64,000 nucleotides of DNA from the NCBI RefSeq assembly GCF_000016385.1, contig NC_009376.1, positions 558,001 through 622,000 of the forward strand. Reading direction: 5' to 3'. Made by a program: the position numbers and the translations under genes. The notes beneath the pieces were generated by a model. The model saw nothing but the letters and a program-made list of their open reading frames with translations. It had not been told where the DNA came from and made no database searches. Positions 34,752 through 43,336 of the stretch are shown one piece after another (the stretch's first letter is position 1; each line of letters begins with the position of its first letter). This stretch comes from Pyrobaculum arsenaticum DSM 13514. Its GTDB lineage: Archaea > Thermoproteota > Thermoprotei > Thermoproteales > Thermoproteaceae.

Positions 34752-35597
34752 CTACGGCGGCCTCATGTCGGGACATTTACGCACAATTCTCTTACTCCAG
34801 ATAAGCCCGAGCTCGAATAGCACGGCAAATGGTATGAAGGTGAGGAAAGTTGTCAGCAACGTGGTGTCGGGCGTTATGATCGCGATGAGGATAAGCGCCG
34901 CTGCGTATACCAAAGGCCTATAATGCGCTACTGTCCAGGGGTTTAGAAGACAGATTTCGGACAGAACGGCAATTACGATCGGGGTTTCGAAAATCACTCC
35001 TGTCCAAAACGCCATTTGTATCCACGTGCTCACTACGGAGTAGATGCTCAGAATAGGCTCCACCTTTATTATGCTGGAAAGCCCTACGATAAATCTAAAC
35101 AGCGAGGGGTATATTACATATATTCCAAAGAGGTTCCCAGCATAGAATAGGATAATGGCAACCCACAGGTACTTCTTCACAGCCCTCTCTTCGTGGGGGT
35201 ATAGGGCTGGCTGCACGTATTTCCACACCTCGTATACCAAGTACGGAAATACAACCATGCCGCTTAGGTAAAGAGAGGCGTACATAACAGAGGCGAGGGG
35301 GTTCCACACCTCCCCCGCTATTAGGGCAATCTTGACATTTACTGTCTTGTTAAGATCTCGCAACATGGGAGTCAGCGTCTGCATAAATACCCAGTACGCC
35401 AAAGGGTTGTACTCGCCTGTGGCGAAAAAAGAGGCAACGACGCTTAGAATATTGCCGCCTTGTAAATCAGGTGCCGGCAACCACGTTATTACGAAGACTA
35501 CGATAAAGACGATAAAGACGCGCTTGAGCCGCTGGCCCAGCTCAGCTAAGTGTTCCCACAGCGGCATCTCCTTATCGCGCGGAGGCTTAGACTCCAC
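34752..35597 (-). CDS. tatC: Sec-independent translocase TatC
   Basis: A 281-residue, six-helix membrane protein that recognises twin-arginine signal peptides. The N-terminal MPLWEHLAELGQRLKRVFIV (about residues 11-30) contains the conserved cytoplasmic HLxELRxRL-like patch, and FPYLVYEVWKYVQPALYPHE (about residues 117-136) contains the conserved FxPAL(x)xxE-type loop. It starts at GTG 35597. It is divergent from tatA across 72 nt, so the two Tat genes share a promoter region. Confidence 0.9.
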   Translation of the reverse strand: MESKPPRDKEMPLWEHLAELGQRLKRVFIVFIVVFVITWLPAPDLQGGNILSVVASFFATGEYNPLAYWVFMQTLTPMLRDLNKTVNVKIALIAGEVWNPLASVMYASLYLSGMVVFPYLVYEVWKYVQPALYPHEERAVKKYLWVAIILFYAGNLFGIYVIYPSLFRFIVGLSSIIKVEPILSIYSVVSTWIQMAFWTGVIFETPIVIAVLSEICLLNPWTVAHYRPLVYAAALILIAIITPDTTLLTTFLTFIPFAVLFELGLIWSKRIVRKCPDMRPP

Positions 35598-35669
35598 GCG
35601 CCTCTCCCCGTAGATCTAAAAAAACTTTCCTCGGGGTTAAATTAATAAACTAGAACTACAGAGGGACTT

Positions 35670-35969
35670 ATGTATCTAATACTAGGCGGCCAGGAGTGGA
35701 TAGTTATTCTAATAGCGATCGTAATAATACTGATATGGGGCCCCTCCAAGTTGCCTTCTCTGGCCAGAGGAATGGGCGAGGCAATTAGGGAGTTCAGAAA
35801 GGCTGCATCAGGCATCGAGGAGGAGCCAAAACGCGTTGAGAAAAAAGAAGAGATAGATCAAAAAATCGTCGAAATGGCAAAGTCCCTAGGAATATCCACA
35901 GAGGGAAAGACAAAGGAACAGATCCTTGATGAGATTAACAAGAAACTTGCAGAACTGAAAAAGCAATAA
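35670..35969 (+). CDS. tatA: Tat translocase subunit TatA
   Basis: A 99-residue protein with the TatA layout: one short N-terminal transmembrane helix (EWIVILIAIVIILIWGPSKL), the hinge GPSKLPSLARG, an amphipathic helix (GEAIREFRKA) and a charged C-terminal tail. TatA oligomers form the transport path for folded proteins. A TATA-like TTAAATTAAT lies about 28 nt before the ATG. It is divergent from tatC. Confidence 0.9.
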   Translation: MYLILGGQEWIVILIAIVIILIWGPSKLPSLARGMGEAIREFRKAASGIEEEPKRVEKKEEIDQKIVEMAKSLGISTEGKTKEQILDEINKKLAELKKQ

Positions 35970-36174
35970 TTACATATCGTGAAACTTTTTCAGAGCACGT
36001 GCTTCCTTTGGGGATACTGCACATGGTGGTATTAGGGCCTTCGTCATCTTAGAGCTGGGCGTTGCGAGCATAATACCGCTCCTTCTGCAAGAGATGTTCG
36101 TGACGTATTTAAAACGTAATTGCGACTATTCGGCGCTAGATCAGCCCGTCGTCAGATCTTCATTTTTCTGCGTT
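35970..36174. other. Intergenic stretch, possible short coding remnant
   Basis: On the plus strand a frame at about 36024-36140 reads like protein (GGIRAFVILELGVASIIPLL, then QEMFVTYLKRN) but has no start signal or full-length gene. It may be a remnant of a membrane protein. Nothing else is supported. Confidence 0.35.
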
Positions 36175-36987
36175 CTAGTTAGTCATCACGCTGAGGGCTA
36201 TCCCCGAGCCCACTAATGACGCCCCTAATATGTATTTCGGCGAGATCCTCGTCTTGTTAATAGCCCTGTCTAAAATCTGAGATAGAATTGGAGTAAGCGA
36301 GGTGGCGATGACCGTTGCCGCTACTCCAATCTGCGACATGGCGTGGATAAAAAATACAGAGCCCAGGGCCTGCCCCACTACGCCTGAGAGGGCCGCATAT
36401 AGGAGGCCCTCCTTTCTAAGACCCTGGAGTTTTGAAAAAGGCGCAAACAGAGGCACCAGAAGCGCCGACCTAACCACAGCAACTGTGAAGGGAGTCGCCT
36501 CCTTTGAAGCAACTCCGAGAAGCACAGAGGCAAGGCCCCATGACAAGGAGGCAAAGGCGCCGTATAGGACCCCCAACCCCCTCGGCCTGCCTCCCAAGGC
36601 GATATATAGACCAGCAAAGGCCAAGACGGCGCCGAGCGCTGTTCCTACCTTTAGCCTCTCTACACCTAGCAACCAGGAGAAGAACTGGGCAGTGAAGACG
36701 TATGTGTACCCCACAGTTATGGCAGTGGCCACGCCGCTTTGGGCCATTGCCTTGAAGTAAGAGTAGTCCCCCAGGCCTGGGCCCAGCAGGGCTGAGAGCA
36801 AGACGACGCCCAGCGCTGTGCCGGATATTCTGAAATCCGCCAGGGGTAGCAAGACAGCGAGCGCCACTAGGTTGCGTAGAGCCACCAACGCCTGGGGCGA
36901 GACACCTCTTCTAGAAGCGGCATATGCAATAGGGGCGTTTATAGAAAACAACAGCGTCGCCAGTAGCGCAGAGAGGAGCCCGATCAC
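36175..36987 (-). CDS. EamA/DMT family transporter
   Basis: A 270-residue membrane protein with about ten hydrophobic helices arranged as two EamA repeats (residues ~3-125 and ~135-268). Typical segments are NLVALAVLLPLADF near the start of repeat one and VVRSALLVPLFAPFSKLQGL in repeat two. Such carriers move amino acids, nucleosides or sugars out of or into the cell; the substrate is unknown. It starts at GTG 36987, 2 nt after the RHH gene's stop on the same strand. Confidence 0.85.
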   Translation of the reverse strand: MIGLLSALLATLLFSINAPIAYAASRRGVSPQALVALRNLVALAVLLPLADFRISGTALGVVLLSALLGPGLGDYSYFKAMAQSGVATAITVGYTYVFTAQFFSWLLGVERLKVGTALGAVLAFAGLYIALGGRPRGLGVLYGAFASLSWGLASVLLGVASKEATPFTVAVVRSALLVPLFAPFSKLQGLRKEGLLYAALSGVVGQALGSVFFIHAMSQIGVAATVIATSLTPILSQILDRAINKTRISPKYILGASLVGSGIALSVMTN

Positions 36988-36989
36988 CG

Positions 36990-37172
36990 CTACTTGGCCA
37001 TGTCGCTGTACTTGCTCAGCAACTCTCTCAGAGCCGCCCTAATCGCCTCGCTTCGGCTTGGATAAAGCCCCATCTTTACTAGATCGTCTAAGGTCTCTAC
37101 GTAAGACCGCGGGACGTGAAAAGAGACCAGAATCATCTTCTCCTTTTCCCTAGTCACACCGCGGCTATTCAT
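36990..37172 (-). CDS. Ribbon-helix-helix (CopG-type) DNA-binding protein
   Basis: A 60-residue protein of the RHH class. The strand VSFHVPRSYVETLDDLVKMG and the helices SRSEAIRAALRELLSKY give the RHH pattern, with the typical G.Y.SRSEAIRAAL turn. ATG 37172 gives a normal RHH length; an upstream in-frame start (37214) would lie deep in the flavoprotein gene. It overlaps that gene's end by 8 nt and precedes the EamA gene by 2 nt, so it likely regulates this three-gene operon. Confidence 0.85.
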   Translation of the reverse strand: MNSRGVTREKEKMILVSFHVPRSYVETLDDLVKMGLYPSRSEAIRAALRELLSKYSDMAK

Positions 37173-38211
37173 TGTGTTTATAAGCGTTACGTAGCAACAC
37201 AGCGCCCCAGTCATGCCGCTCGGCTACATCGCACGGATCAAAAACACGAGCCCCCAGATATTTTTCAAGCCTAAAACCATCTTCCCGAGCCCTACCGGCC
37301 ATGAGTTCTGCAAGTCGCTCTGCCAGAGCCGGGCCAACCATGCTACCATATCCGTTAAAGCCGCCTATGACGTACAGGTTTTCTAGTTCCGGGTGCTTCC
37401 CATAAAGCGGGCCCCCGTGTGGGCCAACTTCGCAGTAGCCGACTTTCAGGTACAACGGAATCGCGGCGCCGAGCCTCTGCGATACCAAGTTCGCCAGCCT
37501 CCTCTGGTAGTTAGGCGGCGGCCCCTCGCCCACCCTCCCGCACCCGTCGCCAGCAATGTACAAGAGAGGCGGGCCTGGCCGCCCGTACCACCCGAGGACG
37601 TAGTCCCCTATGCTGTACCGCCGCGCCTTCCTCCCCGTCACTAGCAATACTGCGTAGCACTCATAGGGGGCCAGCGGCAACCTCACGCCGGCCTCGCCTG
37701 CGAGTATGTTGTTTTTATACCCGGCAGCCAGCACCACGACGTCGCCCTCTATCCTCCCCCCATCCGCCACCACCACGGCCCTCCTCCCCTCCACCTTCAA
37801 CAACCCATACGAGTTGGAAAACCCCAACTCGCGCCTGAGCCTAGATACCACATCCCTCACTGGGATTAGGTAGTCCCTGGTCAACACAGCAACCTCGTCT
37901 GCGGCAAGCCGCACGCCGTCTACCTTATCCACAACCTCGTAGGAAACGCCACGCAGACGTGAGAGGTCAACCCACCTCGGAAGAATATCGACAGAAACTA
38001 CCTCTTTTGGATTGACAAATTTTTTCCAAATTTCTAGGCTCCTCAACGCCAGTTCTATATCCTCTCTGTGAGGCATCGACGTGGTCAACACAAGAGAGAC
38101 GAGGGGGTAGGAAACCTCTCCCCCGACCCCAACCACGTCGAAACCCCTCTCTCTTAGGAAATACGCCGTGAAGACCGCCGCTATGCCGCCCCCAAGTATA
38201 ACCGCCCTCAC
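37165..38211 (-). CDS. FAD-dependent amino acid oxidase-like protein
   Basis: A 348-residue flavoprotein of the DAO/DadA-like fold. The FAD motif is ILGGGIAAVFTAYFLRERGF at the N-terminus (GxGxxx). The sugar/pyrophosphate site appears later in GFNGYGSMVGPALAERLAEL (about residues 290-309). The start is GTG 38211. It heads an operon with the RHH regulator and the EamA transporter, suggesting oxidation and transport of an amino acid or a similar amine. The substrate is not determined. Confidence 0.75.
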   Translation of the reverse strand: MRAVILGGGIAAVFTAYFLRERGFDVVGVGGEVSYPLVSLVLTTSMPHREDIELALRSLEIWKKFVNPKEVVSVDILPRWVDLSRLRGVSYEVVDKVDGVRLAADEVAVLTRDYLIPVRDVVSRLRRELGFSNSYGLLKVEGRRAVVVADGGRIEGDVVVLAAGYKNNILAGEAGVRLPLAPYECYAVLLVTGRKARRYSIGDYVLGWYGRPGPPLLYIAGDGCGRVGEGPPPNYQRRLANLVSQRLGAAIPLYLKVGYCEVGPHGGPLYGKHPELENLYVIGGFNGYGSMVGPALAERLAELMAGRAREDGFRLEKYLGARVFDPCDVAERHDWGAVLLRNAYKHNE

Positions 38212-38328
38212 GACTTGCGCACTGATAGGGGTTAAAAAGGTGTTCAGTCCTCTGGCGCTGGCTAAAACCCGACAAACTCCAACTTAAGCAATGGGGCAAG
38301 CCCGCGCCGGTGCATCGTGAAAACTTAG

Positions 38329-39816
38329 CTACTCGCCGTGTTTGGGCCTCTCGGCCATCACCTCTGCGTACCACCTGAGCAACTCCCAGCCGACGCCTTT
38401 TATTTTGGCGAGGGCGAATAGGTCCTTGGCGGTGAGCGTCACCACGCCATTTCTGCCCTTCAGCGACTCGTCTCCTGTGACGGCGGCCAGCACGGCGGCT
38501 TTTTCGTAGTTTAGTCTCACCTTGGCACTGACCTTTCCTCCCGTCTCCACGCCCCAGATGAAGGAGAAGGTCTCTGTCCGCCCATCAGCCTCGTACTCCA
38601 CCTCTATCCTCGGCCGTCCCTCTTCCCACATCACTTTTACGTCCCTTATCTCCGCTTTAATGCCCCTCTTTGGGTCCTCCGCGTCCATCCCCCTTGGGTC
38701 TATGGTCTCGGCCTCCCTAGCCGGCTTTAGATATTCGTCTAGTAGGTCGTAGAAGCCCCTCGCCTTTGCTATTTCTTCTAGGCGGCTTACGGCCTTGACG
38801 GCCCACTTCACGCCCTGCCGCCTCAGCTCTTCAAGCTTCCAGAGCCCGGCCGGCACCTTCAGGCGGATGTAGCCTTTCTCTTCTTTCTCCGGTCTCTTGG
38901 CAGTGAAGTGCACCCCCTCCACGAATTCCGCCTCTTCCAGCGCCTTCACCGCGGCGTCGAAGGCCTCCGCCGAACTCGGGTGGTATTTGATTACCAGTCT
39001 CTCGGATTTGTCAACCTTCTCCGCCGCCACGCTCATCTCTACGCCGGCCACCTCAACTACGTTGGGGCCTGCGGCCAACTCCCTCAGCAGATACTCCCTC
39101 TTCCCGCCGTCTATCACGCCGTTTTTGTACAGCGCCTCGACAAAGGCCTTAACCGCCTCAAGCAACTCTGGTCGGCGGATTGCGGCGATGGAGTTAGTGG
39201 TCAGCTCCACGTACCGTTTGTTGCCGTACTGCCTCGCCTCTACCTCGGCGCCCAGTGCGCTCAGTATCGAGGCCAACCTCTCCGCATTCTCCCTGGCGCC
39301 GCCGAAAACTGCGCGTAGGCTTTTGCCGTCCCACCCCACGTTGATATGGGCTAGCTCGTTACTCTTCCCGTCCTTGAACCTAACCACGAGCTTCGGCTTC
39401 CCCTCCTCTTCCCTCAGCTCGTGTTCGATCCTAATCCCCTCCGCGAGCTTCTCCACGTATTTCTTCATCTTTCCAAGTTTTTTATTGATGTGGTCGGCGC
39501 TGATGTCAAGCGCCTTGCCCACTCTAAGCATCTTCGAGAAGAAAGGCCACTCCGCCGCGAAGACCCACGCGGCGTATCCGCGGTCGAAGAATATCCTTGT
39601 CACGTTTTTTACAAAGTACACTCCGCTTATCTTCACGTCGAATCTCGCCGCGAGGATTAGGTACAGCGCCACCTTGTCGTATATATCCAGGGGGAGCTGT
39701 TTCTCCTCGCCCCTCACGCCGAAGCCCCCCACGGCGAGGTGTACTTGACCCGGCTCCACGCTCCCGTCGAATAGCGTCACATCGGCTAGGAAGCGCAAAA
39801 CATCGTGTTCAGACAT
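38329..39816 (-). CDS. PaREP2b family protein
   Basis: A 495-residue protein of the PaREP2b family, known as repeated genes in Pyrobaculum genomes with no established function. The start is ATG 39816 (MSEHDVLRFLADVTLFDGSV). An upstream open frame to 40212 gives a His/Pro/Arg-rich translation and is not credible. Characteristic stretches include LILAARFDVKISGVYFVKNV, ALDISADHINKKLGKMKKYV and IKGVGWELLRWYAEVM at the C-terminus. The protein looks soluble, with alternating helices and strands. PaREP genes move or multiply within genomes, so this marks the start of the accessory region. Confidence 0.85.
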   Translation of the reverse strand: MSEHDVLRFLADVTLFDGSVEPGQVHLAVGGFGVRGEEKQLPLDIYDKVALYLILAARFDVKISGVYFVKNVTRIFFDRGYAAWVFAAEWPFFSKMLRVGKALDISADHINKKLGKMKKYVEKLAEGIRIEHELREEEGKPKLVVRFKDGKSNELAHINVGWDGKSLRAVFGGARENAERLASILSALGAEVEARQYGNKRYVELTTNSIAAIRRPELLEAVKAFVEALYKNGVIDGGKREYLLRELAAGPNVVEVAGVEMSVAAEKVDKSERLVIKYHPSSAEAFDAAVKALEEAEFVEGVHFTAKRPEKEEKGYIRLKVPAGLWKLEELRRQGVKWAVKAVSRLEEIAKARGFYDLLDEYLKPAREAETIDPRGMDAEDPKRGIKAEIRDVKVMWEEGRPRIEVEYEADGRTETFSFIWGVETGGKVSAKVRLNYEKAAVLAAVTGDESLKGRNGVVTLTAKDLFALAKIKGVGWELLRWYAEVMAERPKHGE

Positions 39817-39828
39817 AAAGCAATGAGG

Positions 39829-39964
39829 TGAGGAGACGGCACCATCGGAGTACGAGGCGAGGACGAAGTTCACAACGCTTAGGCCGCGCCTAATTTTCAC
39901 CAACGGAGACCCCGCGAAGGCGCTGGAGGAGGCTGAGCGCGTGCTTCGGGGCGGAGGGCCGTGA
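39829..39964 (+). pseudogene. Truncated reading frame coupled to the TFB-like gene
   Basis: A plus-strand frame gives ARTKFTTLRPRLIFTNGDPA and KALEEAERVLRGGGP, ending at TGA 39962-39964, which overlaps the GTG start of the next gene in GTGA. It has no start codon and its 5' side abuts the PaREP2b start region. It may be the 3' remnant of a gene cut by PaREP2b insertion. Confidence 0.35.
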
Positions 39965-40456
39965 CCCGCCGCGGCGTGGTGTGGGGGGCGTTTCCGTGGC
40001 CTAAATGCCCCTTCTGCCAGTCGGCGAATGTGGTGGCTGATGGTGAGTATGTGTGTAGAGAATGCGGGACGGTGATAGGCCCAGTGCTCATGCCACCTGT
40101 GCTGAAAGAGGCGCCTCCCCCGACCCCGAGATATAGACTGGTGGTGCTGGCTCTTGAGCGGGAGGGCAGGAGGAGTGTAAGGAGGAGGTATTCCGAAATT
40201 GTGGAGATGCATCTTGGCAAGGTGGCTGTGGCCTTGGGCGCCGAGGTGGCGGCTGTGGCGCTGGAGATGTTCAGGAGGCTAGACAAGAGGGTCTACTAGG
40301 TCGCCGAGGGTGGTGGCGGCTACATTGGCGTACCTCGCGGCTGAGAGGCTTAAGCTCTATGTACACAAGCAGACAATCGCCGAAATCCTAAAAGTGTCCA
40401 AATTCACGATAAAAGACACGGCGTGGCGCCTCAGGCGGCATCTGCAAGAGGCTTAA
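39961..40456 (+). pseudogene. TFB-like (TFIIB family) gene with one frameshift
   Basis: The first frame (GTG 39961, stop 40299) has a zinc ribbon CPFCQSANVV....CRECG (CxxC...CxxC, about residues 16-36), as in archaeal TFB, followed by a helical part (LGAEVAAVALEMFRRLDKR). The neighbouring frame then gives STRSPRVVAATLAYLAAERL and LYVHKQTIAEILKVSKFTIK, ending at TAA 40454-40456. The second piece matches the last cyclin-like repeat of TFB. Full TFB has two such repeats, so even the repaired protein would be a short TFB-like paralogue. The frameshift is near 40285-40300. Confidence 0.7.
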
Positions 40457-40489
40457 AAGGGCGGCGCAACACCGCGAAAGATTTTTCCG

Positions 40490-40502
40490 CCCCCCCCCCC
40501 CC
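40490..40502. repeat. Poly-C tract, 13 nt
   Basis: Thirteen consecutive C residues lie just past the TFB-like gene. Long G/C mononucleotide tracts that vary in length are known in Pyrobaculum aerophilum, which lacks a MutSL mismatch-repair system. The exact length may be uncertain in the assembly. Confidence 0.9.
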
Positions 40503-40680
40503 GCGGCTGTAGTATTCGTCAAGGCCGCCCAACTTGGAGCACGCCCACCCGAAGTCCCGGCGGCGGAGCGGGGCGTGGGGCGGGAGCCCCGGCGCGAAGA
40601 CCCGCGTCGAAAAGCCACGCGGGAGGGGACAAGACCCCTCGCCCCTACCCCCTCACCCTATGTAGCTCCCCAACGCCCCC
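40503..40680. other. Very GC-rich stretch with several stable hairpins
   Basis: This stretch is much richer in G+C than its surroundings and contains consecutive stem-loops: GGGGCGGGAGCCCC, CCCGCGT-CGAAAAGCC-ACGCGGG and AGGGG-ACAAGA-CCCCT. No protein frame is convincing. In a hyperthermophile such islands often mark structured RNA genes. No known RNA signature was recognised. Confidence 0.35.
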
Positions 40681-40691
40681 CTCTAAAAAAC

Positions 40692-41360
40692 TTAAAAAAG
40701 TATCCCCAGAAGCGACACTAAAAGCTGAGTAGGGACGATCGTCGTCTCCCGGTACTCCATCAGGCCTAGGGCAATTAGCTTCACCAGGCGGGGGTCTGTC
40801 AGAAATGCCTGGGGCATCGTTGGAACGAGCAGAGTCAGTAAGGCATCCTTCTCATAGGTAGCCGCCTCAGGCAGAATAGTCCTCAGCCTCTCCATTATAC
40901 AACTCTCCGACACGTCGTGGGGGTTCTGGAAGTGCTCATACTCCACGTAGTTTGATATGTGTATATTCCACCCCTCCGCCTGGGCCAGCGACTGGAAAAG
41001 CCCATCTAGGTAGTCCCCACTCAAAGGCCTAAAAACCGCCCGCCTGCCCGAGGCGGCGGTGAACAAGGCACCGAGATACGGATCTGGATAGAGCGACGCG
41101 AACACGCCCTCTTTTGGGACCTGGCGAGAGAAGTAGGCAAAGTGCTTGTAGCCATTGGGGAGCACGATGTACAGCCAGCAAGGGTCCAGCTCCTCGCCGT
41201 ATTTCAAAACCCCCGCCTCCACAAGCCTCGTAATGAAAACCCCCAAGTCGAAAAAGCCGTAGAGCCTAGTAGAGATAGCCGAAACCGCCGTTATTAACTG
41301 AGGCGTCAGCACAGGAGGCGGCGGGTACTGCAAAAGCACTGCCCTAGTTGCTACCTGCAC
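40692..41360 (-). CDS. Conserved hypothetical protein
   Basis: A 222-residue soluble protein starting at GTG 41360 (MQVATRAVLLQYPPPPVLTP). It has ordinary amino acid composition, a central FAYFSRQVPKEGVFASLYPD, and a hydrophobic C-terminal end (LVSLLGILF). I recognise no family. It is upstream and on the same strand as nothing obvious, ending near a GC-rich non-coding stretch. The MBL gene lies 22 nt upstream on the same strand, so the two may be co-transcribed. Confidence 0.65.
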   Translation of the reverse strand: MQVATRAVLLQYPPPPVLTPQLITAVSAISTRLYGFFDLGVFITRLVEAGVLKYGEELDPCWLYIVLPNGYKHFAYFSRQVPKEGVFASLYPDPYLGALFTAASGRRAVFRPLSGDYLDGLFQSLAQAEGWNIHISNYVEYEHFQNPHDVSESCIMERLRTILPEAATYEKDALLTLLVPTMPQAFLTDPRLVKLIALGLMEYRETTIVPTQLLVSLLGILF

Positions 41361-41382
41361 GCTTTTCTATGTACAAGGTTCT

Positions 41383-42003
41383 TTATTCATTGCGGCGTAC
41401 TCCCCTATCACAAACGGAGGCGTCTACAAAGGGGTTCCCCTCAGCCTCGTTGCCTATCGTCGTGGCAGGCCCGTGACCGGGGTAAACTAGGTATCCACGC
41501 GGCAATCCATACAGGCGGCAGACCGATTCGACCAGCGCATCCCAGTCGCCGCCAGGTAGGTCAGTCCTCCCAACCGACATATGGAATAGGGTATCCCCAG
41601 TGAAGACCACGCCGTCGCCCACTAGGGAGATCGACCCGGGGGTGTGGCCTGGGGTGTGCAAGACGTCGAGCTCCCACACCCTCAGGCCGGGGTTCTTGGG
41701 AGGGGGGATTTCCGGGACGGAGAACCCCCACTCCTCCGCCACCTCGTTTAGCTCCTTGTAAATGGCCCAGTCGGCTGGGTGGGCGTAGAATGGCGCCCCC
41801 GTCGCTTCGGCAAGCTCCAACACGGCGCCTACGTGGTCAAAGTGGAGGTGAGTTGCGATGATCGCCACAAGGCCCTTCCTCCCCAGCCTTTTCAAAATAG
41901 CGGCGGCCTCGTCGCCAGGGTCAATCACGACGCACTCGTCGCCGCTGCATGCCAGATAGGCGTTAGTGGCCAGAGGCCCCACTACGATCCTCTCGACGTT
42001 CAC
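41383..42003 (-). CDS. Metallo-beta-lactamase fold hydrolase, glyoxalase II-like
   Basis: A protein of about 206 residues with the signature THLHFDHVG (HxHxDH, about residues 53-61), His in TPGHTPGSIS, Asp in FTGDTLF and His in YPGHGPAT near the C-terminus. This is the compact form of the glyoxalase II/hydroxyacylglutathione hydrolase group, which hydrolyses thioesters in the classic members. I use GTG 42003, about 24 nt after a TATA-like CTTAATAGG; an in-frame TTG 42018 lies upstream. It is divergent from the CcdA-type gene. Confidence 0.85.
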   Translation of the reverse strand: MNVERIVVGPLATNAYLACSGDECVVIDPGDEAAAILKRLGRKGLVAIIATHLHFDHVGAVLELAEATGAPFYAHPADWAIYKELNEVAEEWGFSVPEIPPPKNPGLRVWELDVLHTPGHTPGSISLVGDGVVFTGDTLFHMSVGRTDLPGGDWDALVESVCRLYGLPRGYLVYPGHGPATTIGNEAEGNPFVDASVCDRGVRRNE

Positions 42004-42032
42004 AAATTTATATCCCAAACACCTATTAAGCC

Positions 42033-43292
42033 ATGCGCTATGTTTTGGCCCTAGTGCTACTGGCCCTCCCGGCCCTTGCCCTTCAGCTTGGCCAGCTCAG
42101 CTTCATAGACGTCAACTCCGCCCAGGAACTCTCAGCCGCCTTGAAAGAGGGGCCGGTGCTGATCTTCATACACCAGCCTGACTGCCCGGGTTGCAACTAC
42201 ATGAAGACGCAGGTCTTCCCACGGGGCGACGTCGCCGCTGTCCTCAAGGGGGTCAACCTCATCTCCATAGACCTCGCCAAGTACCTCATCCGTAGCCTAG
42301 AAGTAGTGGCGGACGGCCAGGTCTACGTCTACTACGACGGCTCCCTCCGCCTGCAGAGAGCTAGCGGCGCCCAAAATGTGCCGATATTGGGCACGCCGAC
42401 TGTGGTAATGGGGTATGTAAAAGATGGGAAGTTACACGTAACGCTGATCATGATAGGGGCCGCCCCGCCCGACCAGTTTATAGAATTCAACAAACTCGCT
42501 TACTCTCAGCCCACCGGCACTGCGACGCCGACCGCCCCAGCCGCCACAGCAACCGCCTCAGCCGCCGAGGCGGCGCCGCGGTCCTCTGACTTGACTGGCG
42601 CAGTTATGGTGGCGGCGTCCTTCGCCGCAGGCGCCCTCAGCGTGTTTTCTCCCTGCGTTCTCCCCGTCCTCACAATAGCGGCCACAACCTACCTAGCCCG
42701 GAGGAGTCTCCCGCTGGTCCTCGCCGGGATGGTGGTCTCGTTCGCTGCGGTGGCCACCCTCGTGTCCGCGGCAGCAGCGTGGGCGGGGCCTGTGGCCAAC
42801 GCAGTCTTGTACGCGGTGGGCGGGGTAGTGCTAATCGCGCTGGGGGCAGTCCTAATTGTGGAGAGGCTCAACCGGGCGTTTGTGATATGGGTTTCCAGAT
42901 TCCAGACGGCGGCCCACAAGATGTCGAAGACAGGTGCCGGCGCCGCAGCAGACTTGGCGCTGGGCGCCTCCCTGGGCGCCGTGTGGACGCCGTGTATAGC
43001 GCCTTTCCTAGGCACAGTGGTGGTGGCCAACCTCGCCGCGGCCGCGCTCACCGGCAACTACCTCGCCTTCTTCGCCTCCACCATGGCCTACGCGGCGGGC
43101 CTCGCCGTGGTGATCTACCTCATAATCGCGCTTATTAGAAGAGGCGCCGCCAAGGCGGCGAGGAGCATGAAGTGGAGCAGGTGGGGCAGAAGGGCCGAGT
43201 ACGTAGTCGGCGCCTTGGCCATTGTGCTGGGCGTACTGCTCATAGGCGAGGCCCTAGGCCTTGGCACATTCTCCATGATATTTAAAGCGTAG
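42033..43292 (+). CDS. Thioredoxin-like domain fused to CcdA/DsbD-type membrane domain
   Basis: A 419-residue protein. Residues 1-17 form a signal peptide. Residues ~20-150 form a thioredoxin-like domain with the active site CPGC (PDCPGCNYMK, about residues 48-57). A Thr/Ala/Pro-rich linker (~155-185) precedes six or so membrane helices of the CcdA family. The paired Cys of CcdA are seen in FSPCVLPVLTIAA and WTPCIAPFLGTV. Such proteins move reducing equivalents across the membrane for cytochrome c maturation or disulfide handling. Here the thioredoxin domain precedes the membrane part, whereas in DsbD it follows. No cytochrome-assembly gene is next to it. Confidence 0.85.
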   Translation: MRYVLALVLLALPALALQLGQLSFIDVNSAQELSAALKEGPVLIFIHQPDCPGCNYMKTQVFPRGDVAAVLKGVNLISIDLAKYLIRSLEVVADGQVYVYYDGSLRLQRASGAQNVPILGTPTVVMGYVKDGKLHVTLIMIGAAPPDQFIEFNKLAYSQPTGTATPTAPAATATASAAEAAPRSSDLTGAVMVAASFAAGALSVFSPCVLPVLTIAATTYLARRSLPLVLAGMVVSFAAVATLVSAAAAWAGPVANAVLYAVGGVVLIALGAVLIVERLNRAFVIWVSRFQTAAHKMSKTGAGAAADLALGASLGAVWTPCIAPFLGTVVVANLAAAALTGNYLAFFASTMAYAAGLAVVIYLIIALIRRGAAKAARSMKWSRWGRRAEYVVGALAIVLGVLLIGEALGLGTFSMIFKA

Positions 43293-43336
43293 AAGCCACG
43301 GCGCCAACCTATATATACAGGTACCGGGCAGGCCCC

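Noticed and set aside
39817..40212. Upstream extension of the PaREP2b frame to 627 residues
   Set aside because: The extra 132 residues are Arg/Pro/His-rich and overlap a TFB-like gene on the other strand. PaREP2b homology starts at ATG 39816.
40388..40618. Minus-strand protein in the GC-rich island
   Set aside because: The frame is interrupted by the poly-C tract and its translation is Arg/Gly/Ala-rich without motif.
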